A stretch of DNA of 64,000 nt from Sphingomonas elodea ATCC 31461 (GTDB lineage: Bacteria; Pseudomonadota; Alphaproteobacteria; Sphingomonadales; Sphingomonadaceae), in the NCBI RefSeq assembly GCF_000226955.1, contig NZ_AGFU01000036.1:1-64000 (forward strand), in the 5' to 3' direction. A model generated the notes under the pieces. That model did no database searches, was not told where the DNA came from, and saw only the letters and a list, made by a program, of their open reading frames with translations. The position numbers were made by a program, and so were the translations under genes. Within the stretch, counting starts at the first letter, position 1. Each line of letters starts with the position of its first letter. Of this stretch, positions 9,120 through 17,036 are shown piece by piece.

Positions 9120-9800
9120 ATGCGCGTGCTGATGGTCGAGGACGACCTGCCACTGGCGCAGGCGCTCGGCGAAGCGCTGAAGCGCCGCGGCATCCTCAGC
9201 GACCTGACGGGGCGCATCGACGATGCGCGGCAGATGATCGAGACTGCGCACTATGCCGCGATCCTGCTCGATCTGGGCCTGCCCGATGGCGACGGCCTCA
9301 GCCTGGTGCGGTGGCTGCGGGGGAAGAACAATCCGATCCCGGTCATCGCTGTGACGGCACGCAGTGCGCAGGAGGCCAAGATCGCCGGTCTCAACGCGGG
9401 CGCGGACGACTATGTCGTCAAGCCGTTCGACGTCGACGAGCTGGCCGCGCGTCTGAACGCGGTGATGCGTCGGCAGGGTACGCTCGCCGGGGCCGAGCTG
9501 CGCTTCGGCAACCTGCGCTTCGACACCGTCTCGGGCGACCTCGTGGTCGGCGATGCGCCGGTGGTGCTTACCGCCCGCGAGCGCCAGTTTGCCGCGCTGT
9601 TGCTCCGCCGTTTCGGCCAGGTGGTGAGCAAGCAGTTGGCGGAGGACCAGCTATACGGCCTGAGCGAGCCGGTCGGGTCGAACGCGCTCGAAGTGCAGGC
9701 CTATCGCCTCCGCCGCAAGCTGGAGGCGGCCGGCGCGACCGTCCGGATCGAGACGATCCGGGGCGTCGGCTACATCCTGCGCGAGGGCGCCGCCGCCTGA
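9120..9800 (+). CDS. OmpR/PhoB-family response regulator
   Basis: A 226-residue two-domain regulator. The receiver domain has the acidic pocket VEDD (residues 6-9), phospho-acceptor Asp51 (LLDLGLPDGDG) and Lys101 (YVVKPFD). The C-terminal winged helix (~125-222) ends with the typical YRLRRKLE and IETIRGVGYIL motifs. It is followed after 12 bases by its cognate kinase. Being divergent from a metal-type RND operon suggests it activates that operon, as CusR/CzcR-type regulators do; this is inferred from arrangement only. Confidence 0.93.
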   Translation: MRVLMVEDDLPLAQALGEALKRRGILSDLTGRIDDARQMIETAHYAAILLDLGLPDGDGLSLVRWLRGKNNPIPVIAVTARSAQEAKIAGLNAGADDYVVKPFDVDELAARLNAVMRRQGTLAGAELRFGNLRFDTVSGDLVVGDAPVVLTARERQFAALLLRRFGQVVSKQLAEDQLYGLSEPVGSNALEVQAYRLRRKLEAAGATVRIETIRGVGYILREGAAA

Positions 9801-9812
9801 TCCCGGCCGGGC

Positions 9813-11216
9813 ATGGCGAGGGCGACGCCGCTCGGCTACACCCACTTCATGAAATTCTGGCCGCGCTCGCTGATCGCCCGCATCCTGCTGATCGAACTCG
9901 GCGCGATCGCGGTCGCCGCCATCGCCCTGCCGATGCTGCTGACGTCCTTCCTGCGCACCGAGGCGAGCCGCTACGAGCAACGCACGCTGGAAAGCCAAGC
10001 GCAGGCGATCGCTGGCAGTATCCGCGCCGGATCGGCGGGGCCGATTGTCCGGCTGGATCCGGGCATCGCCGGCATCTACGCCTCCCCCTATGACGGGCGC
10101 GCCTTCGTCGTCGCCGATGCCGCGGGGCGCACGCTTGCAGGCAGCCCGGAGGCGGATCTCGTCCCCTGGCGCCAGGCACCGCGTACCACGCACCGCGCCT
10201 CCTTCCGCGCCGGCGCCTTTGTCGGCGTCAGCTTGCCGGTGCGGGCTGGCGCCCACCGCGTCTGGGTGATCGTCACCCAGGATCGCACCGGCCCGGGTGC
10301 GATCCTCGACGACGTGGTGCGCGGCTTCATCCGGCGCTACGATCCGGTGCTCGTCTCGATCCTCCTGCTGCTGCCGCTGATCAACAGCGCGCTGATCGCC
10401 CGGCTGGTGTTCGCGGTGCGCGCCGCCTCACAGCAGGCGGCCGGGATCGGCTCGCACAATCTCGACCTACGGTTGGAGGAAGCCGGGCTGCCGCTGGAGG
10501 TCGCCCCCCTCGCGCGCGCGACCAACGAGCTGCTGGTGCGGCTGCAGACGAGCTTCCGCAACCAGGCCGCCTTCGTCGCCGATGTCGCGCACGAGCTGCG
10601 CACGCCGCTGGCGGTGCACCGGGTCGAACTCGAGGCCGTCGAGGATCCGGTCGTGCGCGCCCGGCTGCGCGAGTCGGCCGACCGGCTCGGCCATGTCATC
10701 GCGCAGCTGCAGGACCTCGCCACGTTGGAGGTGATTGCGGAGGACCGGTTCGAGACCTTCGACGCCCGTCTGCTGGCGCAGGAAACGATCGGGCTGCACG
10801 CCCCCCAGATCCTCACGGCGGGGGACGACATCGCGCTCGACGCCGCCCCCGATCCGGTCCTGGTCCGCGGCAACCGGGTGCTGGCCGGGCTCGCCCTCGC
10901 CAACCTGATCACCAACGCCAGCCGCCACACGCCGCCGGGCACCGCGATCGAGGTGCTGGTCGCCGCCGATGGCGTGCTGCTGGTGCGGGACAACGGACCC
11001 GGCATTGCCGGCACCGACCCGCAGGCGGCGACCCAGCGCTATTGGCGCGCGGACCACCAGCGTGCCGACGGTGCCGGGCTGGGCCTCGCCATCGTCCGCC
11101 GGATCATGGAGGTGCACCAGGGCCGGCTGACCGTGCAGAGCCGCGCGGGGGAAGGCACCTGCGTCTCGCTGCGCTTTCCGCTCGTGGGCGATGCGGCGCC
11201 TACCAGCCGGTCGTGA
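9813..11216 (+). CDS. Sensor histidine kinase
   Basis: Membrane kinase of up to 467 residues. It has an N-terminal TM helix (LIARILLIELGAIAVAAIAL), a periplasmic sensor of about 130 residues, a second TM helix (VLVSILLLLPLINSALIA), a HAMP-like linker, the H-box FVADVAHELRTPL with His260, N-box NLITNASRH, G1 DNGPGI and G2 GAGLGLAI. An in-frame ATG at 9849 (MKFWPRS) is an equally plausible start, since neither has a clear ribosome binding site. The sensor part has no obvious His/Met/Cys metal cluster. The 3' end overlaps the convergent TonB receptor gene by 17 bases. Confidence 0.92.
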   Translation: MARATPLGYTHFMKFWPRSLIARILLIELGAIAVAAIALPMLLTSFLRTEASRYEQRTLESQAQAIAGSIRAGSAGPIVRLDPGIAGIYASPYDGRAFVVADAAGRTLAGSPEADLVPWRQAPRTTHRASFRAGAFVGVSLPVRAGAHRVWVIVTQDRTGPGAILDDVVRGFIRRYDPVLVSILLLLPLINSALIARLVFAVRAASQQAAGIGSHNLDLRLEEAGLPLEVAPLARATNELLVRLQTSFRNQAAFVADVAHELRTPLAVHRVELEAVEDPVVRARLRESADRLGHVIAQLQDLATLEVIAEDRFETFDARLLAQETIGLHAPQILTAGDDIALDAAPDPVLVRGNRVLAGLALANLITNASRHTPPGTAIEVLVAADGVLLVRDNGPGIAGTDPQAATQRYWRADHQRADGAGLGLAIVRRIMEVHQGRLTVQSRAGEGTCVSLRFPLVGDAAPTSRS

Positions 11217-13602
11217 TGCCGATCCGCAGGTTGCGCGGCCGCAGCGGCGTCAGCTGGTCGCGCAGACCGAGGCTGAACGGGTTGCCATAGGCGAACTGGT
11301 TGGCGCGCCGGTCGGTCAGGTTGGCGAGCGTCACGCTCAGTTCCGCCTTGCCGATCCGCAGCGCGGCGAAGGCATCGGCGGTCCAGTAGCGCCCCTGGCT
11401 GACGTCGAGGAAGTCGCCCGTGCCGAGTACCGACCGGCCGATGTAATCGGCCGAGACACCGATGCGGGGCTGGAGCGCGGCATGCTCCCAGGCATAGGCG
11501 AGCCCGGCATGGGCAGCGAAGGGCGGCGTCTCCGGCAGGCGCCGGTTGTTGCGCCGGGAGAGATCGGCAATGGGGCCGCGCACGCGATTGGCGGTGAACA
11601 GGAACGATGCCTGCGCGCGCAGGCCGCGCAGCGGAATCCAGTCCAGATTCCCCTCCACCGCGAGCAGGTTCGCGCTGCCGATATTGGCGGTGTAGGGCTG
11701 GCCGCGCTGGGTGATCAGGTCCGCCTGCACATCCTCCCAGCGCGCGCCGGAGACGCTGCCGGACGCAGCCAGGCCGGTTTCGCCGCTTCGGAGCTTGCGG
11801 ATCCCCGCCTCGACGACGGTGATCGCGTCCGGCTTGTAGTCGGCGACCCGGCCGATGCCCGGCGCGACGGCGAGACCGCCCGTGCGGTACCCGGTCTGGA
11901 ACCGGGCGAACAGCGCCACCTCGCTCGCGATCCGCCACGAGGCGGCGATGGTCGGGTCGAAGCGGCGGGTCAGCCGGCCACGCACGAAGTTCGACGCGCG
12001 CGGGGTGGCGGAAGGATCGCCATCCGTACGCGCCGAGGTGTAGCGCCCGCCCGCCGTCACCGAGAAGTTGCTCGCCAGCGCGAAGGTCCCCTCGCCGAAG
12101 GCCGAGGCGGCGTTGGTCACGTTGGTGACGCCGATCACGCTCACGTCGATGCCCGGCTGGCTGTAACTGCGCGCGAGGATGTCGCGGTCGCTGATCACGG
12201 TGAAGCCCGCCACCCAGCTGTTGCCGTTGGGCAGCGAGCGCGACAGCCGCGATTCCGTCGTCACCAGTTCCTTGTCGTGATTCGCGCGGTACAGGGTCAG
12301 CGGGCCGATTACCCTTCCGCGCGCGTTGCGCGGCGTCGCGTCGAAGGTCTCGCGAGTCGTGTAGCCGGTGATGCCGCTCGCCGAGACGAAGCGCAGGCCG
12401 CTGTCCCAGTCCTTGGTCACCACCAGGCGGCCGAACAGCAGCGTGTTCTCGAATGGCTGCGCGGCGAGCGTGCGCCGGGCGAGCACGCCCTCGATCCGCT
12501 CGGCATATTGGCCGTCGCGCGCCTGGATCCACTGGCCGGCGCCGCTCGCCTCGACCTGCCAGCCGTCCCCCGGCGCGATCCGCAGGGCCGCGCGGGCGCC
12601 GGCGGTGTCGCTGCGGTTGACGTTCGCGCGGCCGCGGTCGACGTCGCGCAGATAACCGCCGTCGCGGATGCTATATCCCACCACTCGCAACCCCGCCCGA
12701 TCGCGCAGCAGCGGCAGATTGACCATGCCCGCCAGGTCGAAGCCGGGCTCCGCACCGCTGGTGGCCGTGACGCCCGCCGTCGCCGCGGTGGCGACATGCT
12801 GCAGGTCGACGGGGTTGGAGGTCAGCCGGATCACCCCGCCGATCGCGCCCGATCCGTACAGCGTGCCCTGCGGCCCTTCGAGCACTTCCACGCTCGCCAT
12901 GTCGTACAGCCGCAGCCCCGGTTCGGGGCCCGAATAGTTGAGCTGCACGTCGTCGAGATAGACGCTGGTCGGCGACTGGGTGCTGCCGTTGAAGCTGCTG
13001 TCGGCGATGCCGCGGATGAAGACCTTGTTGCGTCCCGCGCCGAGCTGGGTGCTCTGGAGGATCGGCACCTGATGCGCCACGTCGCTCAGCGTGCCGGTGG
13101 CGGATGCGGGCGTCGCGGTCGCGCCGGGCAGGCTGGTGATGCTGCCCGGATAGCGCAGAAGGGTGATGCGCTGCTTGCTGGCCGTGACGATGATCTCCGG
13201 GCCCTCCACCGGCGCTCGCGGGTCGATCGCAGCCGGCGCCGGTCGCGGGGCGGGACGCGCCACCGGCGCCGCCTTCGCCCGCTCGATCCGGTAGCCGCCG
13301 CCGCTCAGCCGGCGGGCCCGATAGCCCGATCCGCGCAGCAGGCGGGCGAGCGCCGAGGCGACATCCAGCCGGCCCTCGATGGCCGGCGTGCGGATCGATC
13401 GCAGGCCGGAATCGGTGCTGACGATGTCGACACTCGCTTGTCGCGCGAGCAGGCCGATCGCCTGGTCGAGCGTGGCGGCCGGGATGCGGAGGGACGCGCG
13501 TTGGGCGCACAACGGGGTGGCAGGCAGGACGAGAAGAAGCGCGAGCGCGACGCTAGCGCGCGCTGTCCCCCTGCTCCGCCAAAATCCACCGTCCCGCTTC
13601 AC
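11200..13602 (-). CDS. TonB-dependent receptor with N-terminal STN signalling domain (FecA-like)
   Basis: Outer-membrane active transporter of about 800 residues. In order: signal peptide (ALALLLVLPATPLCAQ), an STN domain (~36-90: LRIPAATLDQAIGLLARQA) that would talk to the FecR-like protein, a TonB-box-like EIIVTASKQ, a plug domain (VFIRGIADSSF, VEVLEGPQGTLYGSGAIGG) and a 22-strand barrel ending in an aromatic residue (GITTGW). It lies directly after the sigma and anti-sigma genes, so it is probably both transporter and signal sensor, as in ferric citrate/siderophore systems. The ligand is unknown. The GTG start at 13602 lies 50 bases inside fecR and has only a weak ribosome binding site. 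Confidence 0.92.
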   Translation of the reverse strand: MKRDGGFWRSRGTARASVALALLLVLPATPLCAQRASLRIPAATLDQAIGLLARQASVDIVSTDSGLRSIRTPAIEGRLDVASALARLLRGSGYRARRLSGGGYRIERAKAAPVARPAPRPAPAAIDPRAPVEGPEIIVTASKQRITLLRYPGSITSLPGATATPASATGTLSDVAHQVPILQSTQLGAGRNKVFIRGIADSSFNGSTQSPTSVYLDDVQLNYSGPEPGLRLYDMASVEVLEGPQGTLYGSGAIGGVIRLTSNPVDLQHVATAATAGVTATSGAEPGFDLAGMVNLPLLRDRAGLRVVGYSIRDGGYLRDVDRGRANVNRSDTAGARAALRIAPGDGWQVEASGAGQWIQARDGQYAERIEGVLARRTLAAQPFENTLLFGRLVVTKDWDSGLRFVSASGITGYTTRETFDATPRNARGRVIGPLTLYRANHDKELVTTESRLSRSLPNGNSWVAGFTVISDRDILARSYSQPGIDVSVIGVTNVTNAASAFGEGTFALASNFSVTAGGRYTSARTDGDPSATPRASNFVRGRLTRRFDPTIAASWRIASEVALFARFQTGYRTGGLAVAPGIGRVADYKPDAITVVEAGIRKLRSGETGLAASGSVSGARWEDVQADLITQRGQPYTANIGSANLLAVEGNLDWIPLRGLRAQASFLFTANRVRGPIADLSRRNNRRLPETPPFAAHAGLAYAWEHAALQPRIGVSADYIGRSVLGTGDFLDVSQGRYWTADAFAALRIGKAELSVTLANLTDRRANQFAYGNPFSLGLRDQLTPLRPRNLRIGITTGW

Positions 13603-14503
13603 GTCGCCAGTGCGCCCCGATCAATTCGGCCAGGCGAGGAACATCGCGGTCGGCAACGCCCGTCAGATGGACGACGCCGGTAAATGGCCTTTCCGACAAA
13701 CCGCCCTCCAGGGCGATCTGCGTGCCGTAAAGCCGTTTCAGCGTGCTCGCAACCTCACCCAAGGGTTGCCCCGTGAAGCTGAGATGCCCGGAACGCCATC
13801 CGCCGACCAGCCCCGGCGCGATCCGGCTGCGCACGAGCGCGCTGCCATCCTCGCGGGCGGAGAGCGCATCGCCGGGGCGGAGCGTGACGGAGGTGCCGCC
13901 GGGCTCGAACGCCACGGCCCCTTCGGAAACGGCGACCGAGAGCCGCCCCTCGCCATGCGCCACATTGAACACGGTACCCAGATCACGCACCGCCACGCCG
14001 CCGACGCGCAGCGTGAAAGCCTGCGCGGCATCGTGGCGGACGTGGAACAGCGCCTCGCCGCGATCGAGCGTGGCGACGCGCGGATTGGCGCGATCGAGCG
14101 TCAGCCGGGTGCCGCCGCTCAGCTCGATGCGGGTACCGTCGCCGAGCGCGACGGTGCGGCGCTCGCCGTCGCGGGTCGCGACCTCATAGGCCTGGCCGCG
14201 AGGCTGGATCGCGGGAAGCAGCGCCAGTGCGACCGCCGCCGCCGCCGACGCGCCGCCGCCGATCCACCAGCGCATGCGGCGCGGCGCAGGCTGATTGTCG
14301 TTGCCCGCCGCCGCGACCGGCTCGGGAAAGCGCACCTCGTCCAGCAGGCGATCGGCTGTCGCGACGCGATCATAGGCCGCGGCATGGGCAGGGCTCGCCT
14401 CGAGCCATCCGATGAAGTCGACCCAGCTGGACTCATCGCCCTCCGCCAGCCGCAGCTGCCAGGCAATCGCCATCTCGGTCGCGTCTGCCGTTTCAACCTG
14501 CAC
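13553..14503 (-). CDS. FecR-family anti-sigma factor / sigma regulator
   Basis: About 316 residues: an N-terminal cytoplasmic DUF4880-like helical part (WVDFIGWLEASPAHAAAYDRV), one TM helix (WWIGGGASAAAAVALALLP), then the periplasmic FecR domain (RTVALGDGTRIELSGGTRL, VRDLGTVFNVA) and an STN-like C-terminal part. It passes the receptor signal across the inner membrane to the ECF sigma factor. I placed the start at the GTG at 14503, with AAAGGGG about 8 bases upstream, overlapping the sigma gene by 11 bases; the ATG at 14554 would overlap it by 62. The 3' end overlaps the receptor gene. Confidence 0.9.
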   Translation of the reverse strand: MQVETADATEMAIAWQLRLAEGDESSWVDFIGWLEASPAHAAAYDRVATADRLLDEVRFPEPVAAAGNDNQPAPRRMRWWIGGGASAAAAVALALLPAIQPRGQAYEVATRDGERRTVALGDGTRIELSGGTRLTLDRANPRVATLDRGEALFHVRHDAAQAFTLRVGGVAVRDLGTVFNVAHGEGRLSVAVSEGAVAFEPGGTSVTLRPGDALSAREDGSALVRSRIAPGLVGGWRSGHLSFTGQPLGEVASTLKRLYGTQIALEGGLSERPFTGVVHLTGVADRDVPRLAELIGAHWRREAGRWILAEQGDSAR

Positions 14504-15050
14504 GGTCGGAACCCCTTTCCCTATCCAGACGACGCGGCCCCGTAGAATCCCCACCTTCGGAATCGAGCCGGTCCTGAATTTTTCGGTAGGCGCGTTGCAG
14601 CAGCTTCTCGACGCCGCTCACGCTGATGCCCAGATGCTCGGCGATGGCGCGCTGCGGGCGCTCCTCCAGCCGGAACATCCGGAGAGCGGTGGCCATGCGC
14701 TCCGGCATCTCGGCGATGGCCGTTTCCACTGCCTGCCATTCGCTGCGCGCCGCCATGGTGCGCTCGGCATCGGGCAGATCCTCCGCACGCGGCTGGATTT
14801 CCACCCACCCGGCATCGCGCGCGCCGCGCCGGCCGGTAGCGATCCGCCGGTCCGTCGCCAGATTGGCGGCCACCCGGTAGAGAAAGGCCGCCGGCTGGGC
14901 GATCGGCTGCTCGGCGAGCTGGTCGATGCGCAGCCACATGTCCTGCAGCGCATCCTCGGCATCGTCGCGACTGCCGAGCCGCGCGACGAGCAGCCGCAGC
15001 AGCATGGGCCGCTGCGCCAGGAACACCGCCTTCAGCCCGCCCTCGCTCAC
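14493..15050 (-). CDS. ECF RNA polymerase sigma factor (FecI-like)
   Basis: About 185 residues with both ECF regions. Region 2 is RDDAEDALQDMWLRI and PAAFLYRVAANLATDRRI; region 4 is AIAEMPERMATALRMFRLEE with the helix-turn-helix AIAEHLGISVSGVEKLLQRA. It would direct RNA polymerase to the receptor gene when released by FecR. GTG at 15050, with AGGAG upstream, fits the family length; the longer frame to 15176 runs into the deacetylase gene. First of a three-gene overlapping sigma/anti-sigma/receptor set. Confidence 0.91.
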   Translation of the reverse strand: MSEGGLKAVFLAQRPMLLRLLVARLGSRDDAEDALQDMWLRIDQLAEQPIAQPAAFLYRVAANLATDRRIATGRRGARDAGWVEIQPRAEDLPDAERTMAARSEWQAVETAIAEMPERMATALRMFRLEERPQRAIAEHLGISVSGVEKLLQRAYRKIQDRLDSEGGDSTGPRRLDRERGSDRAG

Positions 15051-15072
15051 TGCCGTCCGTTCTCCTGCGGAG

Positions 15073-15876
15073 TCAGGCGGGAAATGCCAGCCCCTCGGCA
15101 GCAGCCATGTCGGCGATCGGCAGTCGGTGCAAGGCTTTAGCTTCACGAATGCGCGCTTCGGCAATGGCGTCGCCAACGCGTTCGCCGGCGCCGGGATGGC
15201 ACATCACCAGATGGGCGATGCCCGGCCGGCGCAGGAAATGCCGAAACAGGCCTTCGTACTCGCGACGGAAATCATAATGGCCGGCAAAGCCATTGTTGGT
15301 CCGCAGGCCGAGCGCCGCGGCGGCCCCCCGCAGGCCGCGACAGTGCCAGGCGCTGCCGATCGCCTTGCCGACGAACGGCCGGCGCAGCAGCGCGCCCGGC
15401 GCGTCGACACAGTCCCGCACCCAGGCACGCGGCGCACGACCCGCGGTCTCCGCCAGCACCAGGTCGCGGATACCCGGCAGGGCATGGGCATGCTGGTGCC
15501 CGTCGACAAAGTCCGGCGGACGGCGGAGCGCCGAGAAGAACGCATCGAACTGCGCGACGATCTCGATCGCGATCTCGTCCAGGGGCACGCGCCACTTGGT
15601 GGCGGCGCGCGCCAGCGGATCAATCCGCGGCATCCGGCCGTCCGGCGCGAAGCGGCGCATCGTGGTGCGCGGCCGCTCTTCGGTCAGCGTGACGTGCAGA
15701 CCCACCTCGACATGGGCGGGCAGATCGGCGAGCAGCCTTGCATCCAGCGCCCACCCCGGCATCACGGTCATGCAGCTGATCGCGTTGATCTTTCCGGCAT
15801 GGGCCAGCCCGACGATCACCTCGCTGATCGCGGGGGAATAGGCGAAGTCGTCAGAGCAGAGAATGAGACGGGACAA
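15073..15876 (-). CDS. ChbG/HpnK (YdjC)-family carbohydrate deacetylase
   Basis: A 267-residue protein of the YdjC-like deacetylase fold. It has the metal-site motifs LILCSDDFAYSPAI near the N-terminus, VGLHVTLTEE (~58), DFVDGHQHAHALP (~122) and LVMCHPGAGE near the end. Family members remove acetyl groups from N-acetylated sugars: ChbG on chitobiose, HpnK in hopanoid modification. Its start overlaps the upstream GT2 gene by 26 bases, so the two are coupled and may act on the same glycolipid or glycan. Whether it is a true HpnK cannot be settled here; no other hopanoid gene is in the window. Confidence 0.85.
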   Translation of the reverse strand: MSRLILCSDDFAYSPAISEVIVGLAHAGKINAISCMTVMPGWALDARLLADLPAHVEVGLHVTLTEERPRTTMRRFAPDGRMPRIDPLARAATKWRVPLDEIAIEIVAQFDAFFSALRRPPDFVDGHQHAHALPGIRDLVLAETAGRAPRAWVRDCVDAPGALLRRPFVGKAIGSAWHCRGLRGAAAALGLRTNNGFAGHYDFRREYEGLFRHFLRRPGIAHLVMCHPGAGERVGDAIAEARIREAKALHRLPIADMAAAEGLAFPA

Positions 15877-16726
15877 GAACAGGTCCTTCGAGATGCTGAT
15901 ACTGACGCTCGCGGATGCGGTTGCTGAGCAACCGGCGACGCTGCAGCCGCCGCGCGAGAAAACGATAGAAGAACCAGTCGCCGGCGATGGGCGCGGCGGC
16001 CGAGTAGAGCAGCCGCTCCAGCAGCGTCCAGCGGATCGAATCCCGGTCGCGCTCGCGGAGCGACGGCATGCACCACATCGCGCTGGAATAGCCCATCCGC
16101 CCCTGGCGCATGACCCGGTGGATCACCTCGTGATCCTCCAGCACGAAGTTCCATCGCGCGGCGTCGAAGCCGCCGGCTGCGCGGAGTGCGCGGGTGCAAA
16201 AGGCCTGGCCCGCGCCGCCGGCATGGCACTGGCGCGGCAGCAGCCGGGCGGCGGCGAGGAAGCGCGCGGCCTCCGTCACCCGGGCGGGCTCGCTGATGCC
16301 GTCGGGCACGAAATAGGCGCCCGCCACCACATGCCCCGGGCGCGACAGGATCGCCTGCGCCGCCGCCAGATAGTGCGGGGGGTAAAGCGTATCGGCGTCG
16401 CAGGTCGCGGTCCAGCGGGTCCGGACCCAGGCGAGCCCGGTGCGCAGCGCGGCGACCTTTCCGGGCGTCCGTTCGGTCAGCAGCAGATAGTCGAGCTTGT
16501 ACGCGCGCGCCGCCGCCTCGGCGACCGCCGCGCTGTCGTCGGTCGAGCCATTGTCGACCAGCACCAGCGTGAAGCGCACCGTCTGGCAGGCCAGGCTCTC
16601 GATCGTCGCGGCGACATAGTCGCGCTCGTTGAAGAACGGGATCACCACCGTCCAGCCCGGACTTGCGCCCTGCGGGCCCTGGTCGAACGGGTCTTTCGAA
16701 AGGTCGAGAAACATGGCTGCGGACAT
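15851..16726 (-). CDS. Family 2 glycosyltransferase
   Basis: A 291-residue GT-A enzyme. The start of the fold is WTVVIPFFNERDYVAATIES (~25-44), followed by the nucleotide-binding VLVDNGSTDDS, the DxD motif as ATCDADTLYPP (~110) and the acceptor/catalytic ED of NFVLEDHEVIHRV (~195). No TM helix is clear, so it is probably cytoplasmic or peripheral. It overlaps the downstream deacetylase gene, suggesting a transfer-then-deacetylate pair. The sugar donor and acceptor cannot be read from the sequence. Confidence 0.88.
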   Translation of the reverse strand: MSAAMFLDLSKDPFDQGPQGASPGWTVVIPFFNERDYVAATIESLACQTVRFTLVLVDNGSTDDSAAVAEAAARAYKLDYLLLTERTPGKVAALRTGLAWVRTRWTATCDADTLYPPHYLAAAQAILSRPGHVVAGAYFVPDGISEPARVTEAARFLAAARLLPRQCHAGGAGQAFCTRALRAAGGFDAARWNFVLEDHEVIHRVMRQGRMGYSSAMWCMPSLRERDRDSIRWTLLERLLYSAAAPIAGDWFFYRFLARRLQRRRLLSNRIRERQYQHLEGPVLVPSHSLL

Positions 16727-17036
16727 CCCATCGAGTCGAATGGGTGCGGGGGGTCGATGCCGGAACCGCGCCTGGCGGCACTACCCTGCCGCCGGCTGGC
16801 CCCGGGCCCAACCGTTCCTCCCCACCCGTTCCAATGACGACGCATCGGCGCCTGACCCGCACCTCGATTTCGCAAAATTTTCCGAAAGCTTACCGGGCGT
16901 TCGACGGACGATGCGGATCTGCCGATCCGCACCGCGCATCGCGAAAATATCCTGCATGACTAGGCACCTAGCGCTGGCTAGATGGCCCCCCGTGGAAGAT
17001 CGGGATGCCATATCCGCGCCGGGCAGGGGTTCGCCC
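16727..17036. promoter_or_regulatory. Divergent intergenic region upstream of the two glycosyltransferases
   Basis: About 310 bases lie between the GT2 start (leftward) and my preferred start of the membrane glycosyltransferase (rightward). The centre has the most AT-rich patch locally (CGCAAAATTTTCCGAAAGC at 16871-16889) and probably holds both promoters. No tRNA, riboswitch or convincing small gene was recognised. Confidence 0.4.
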
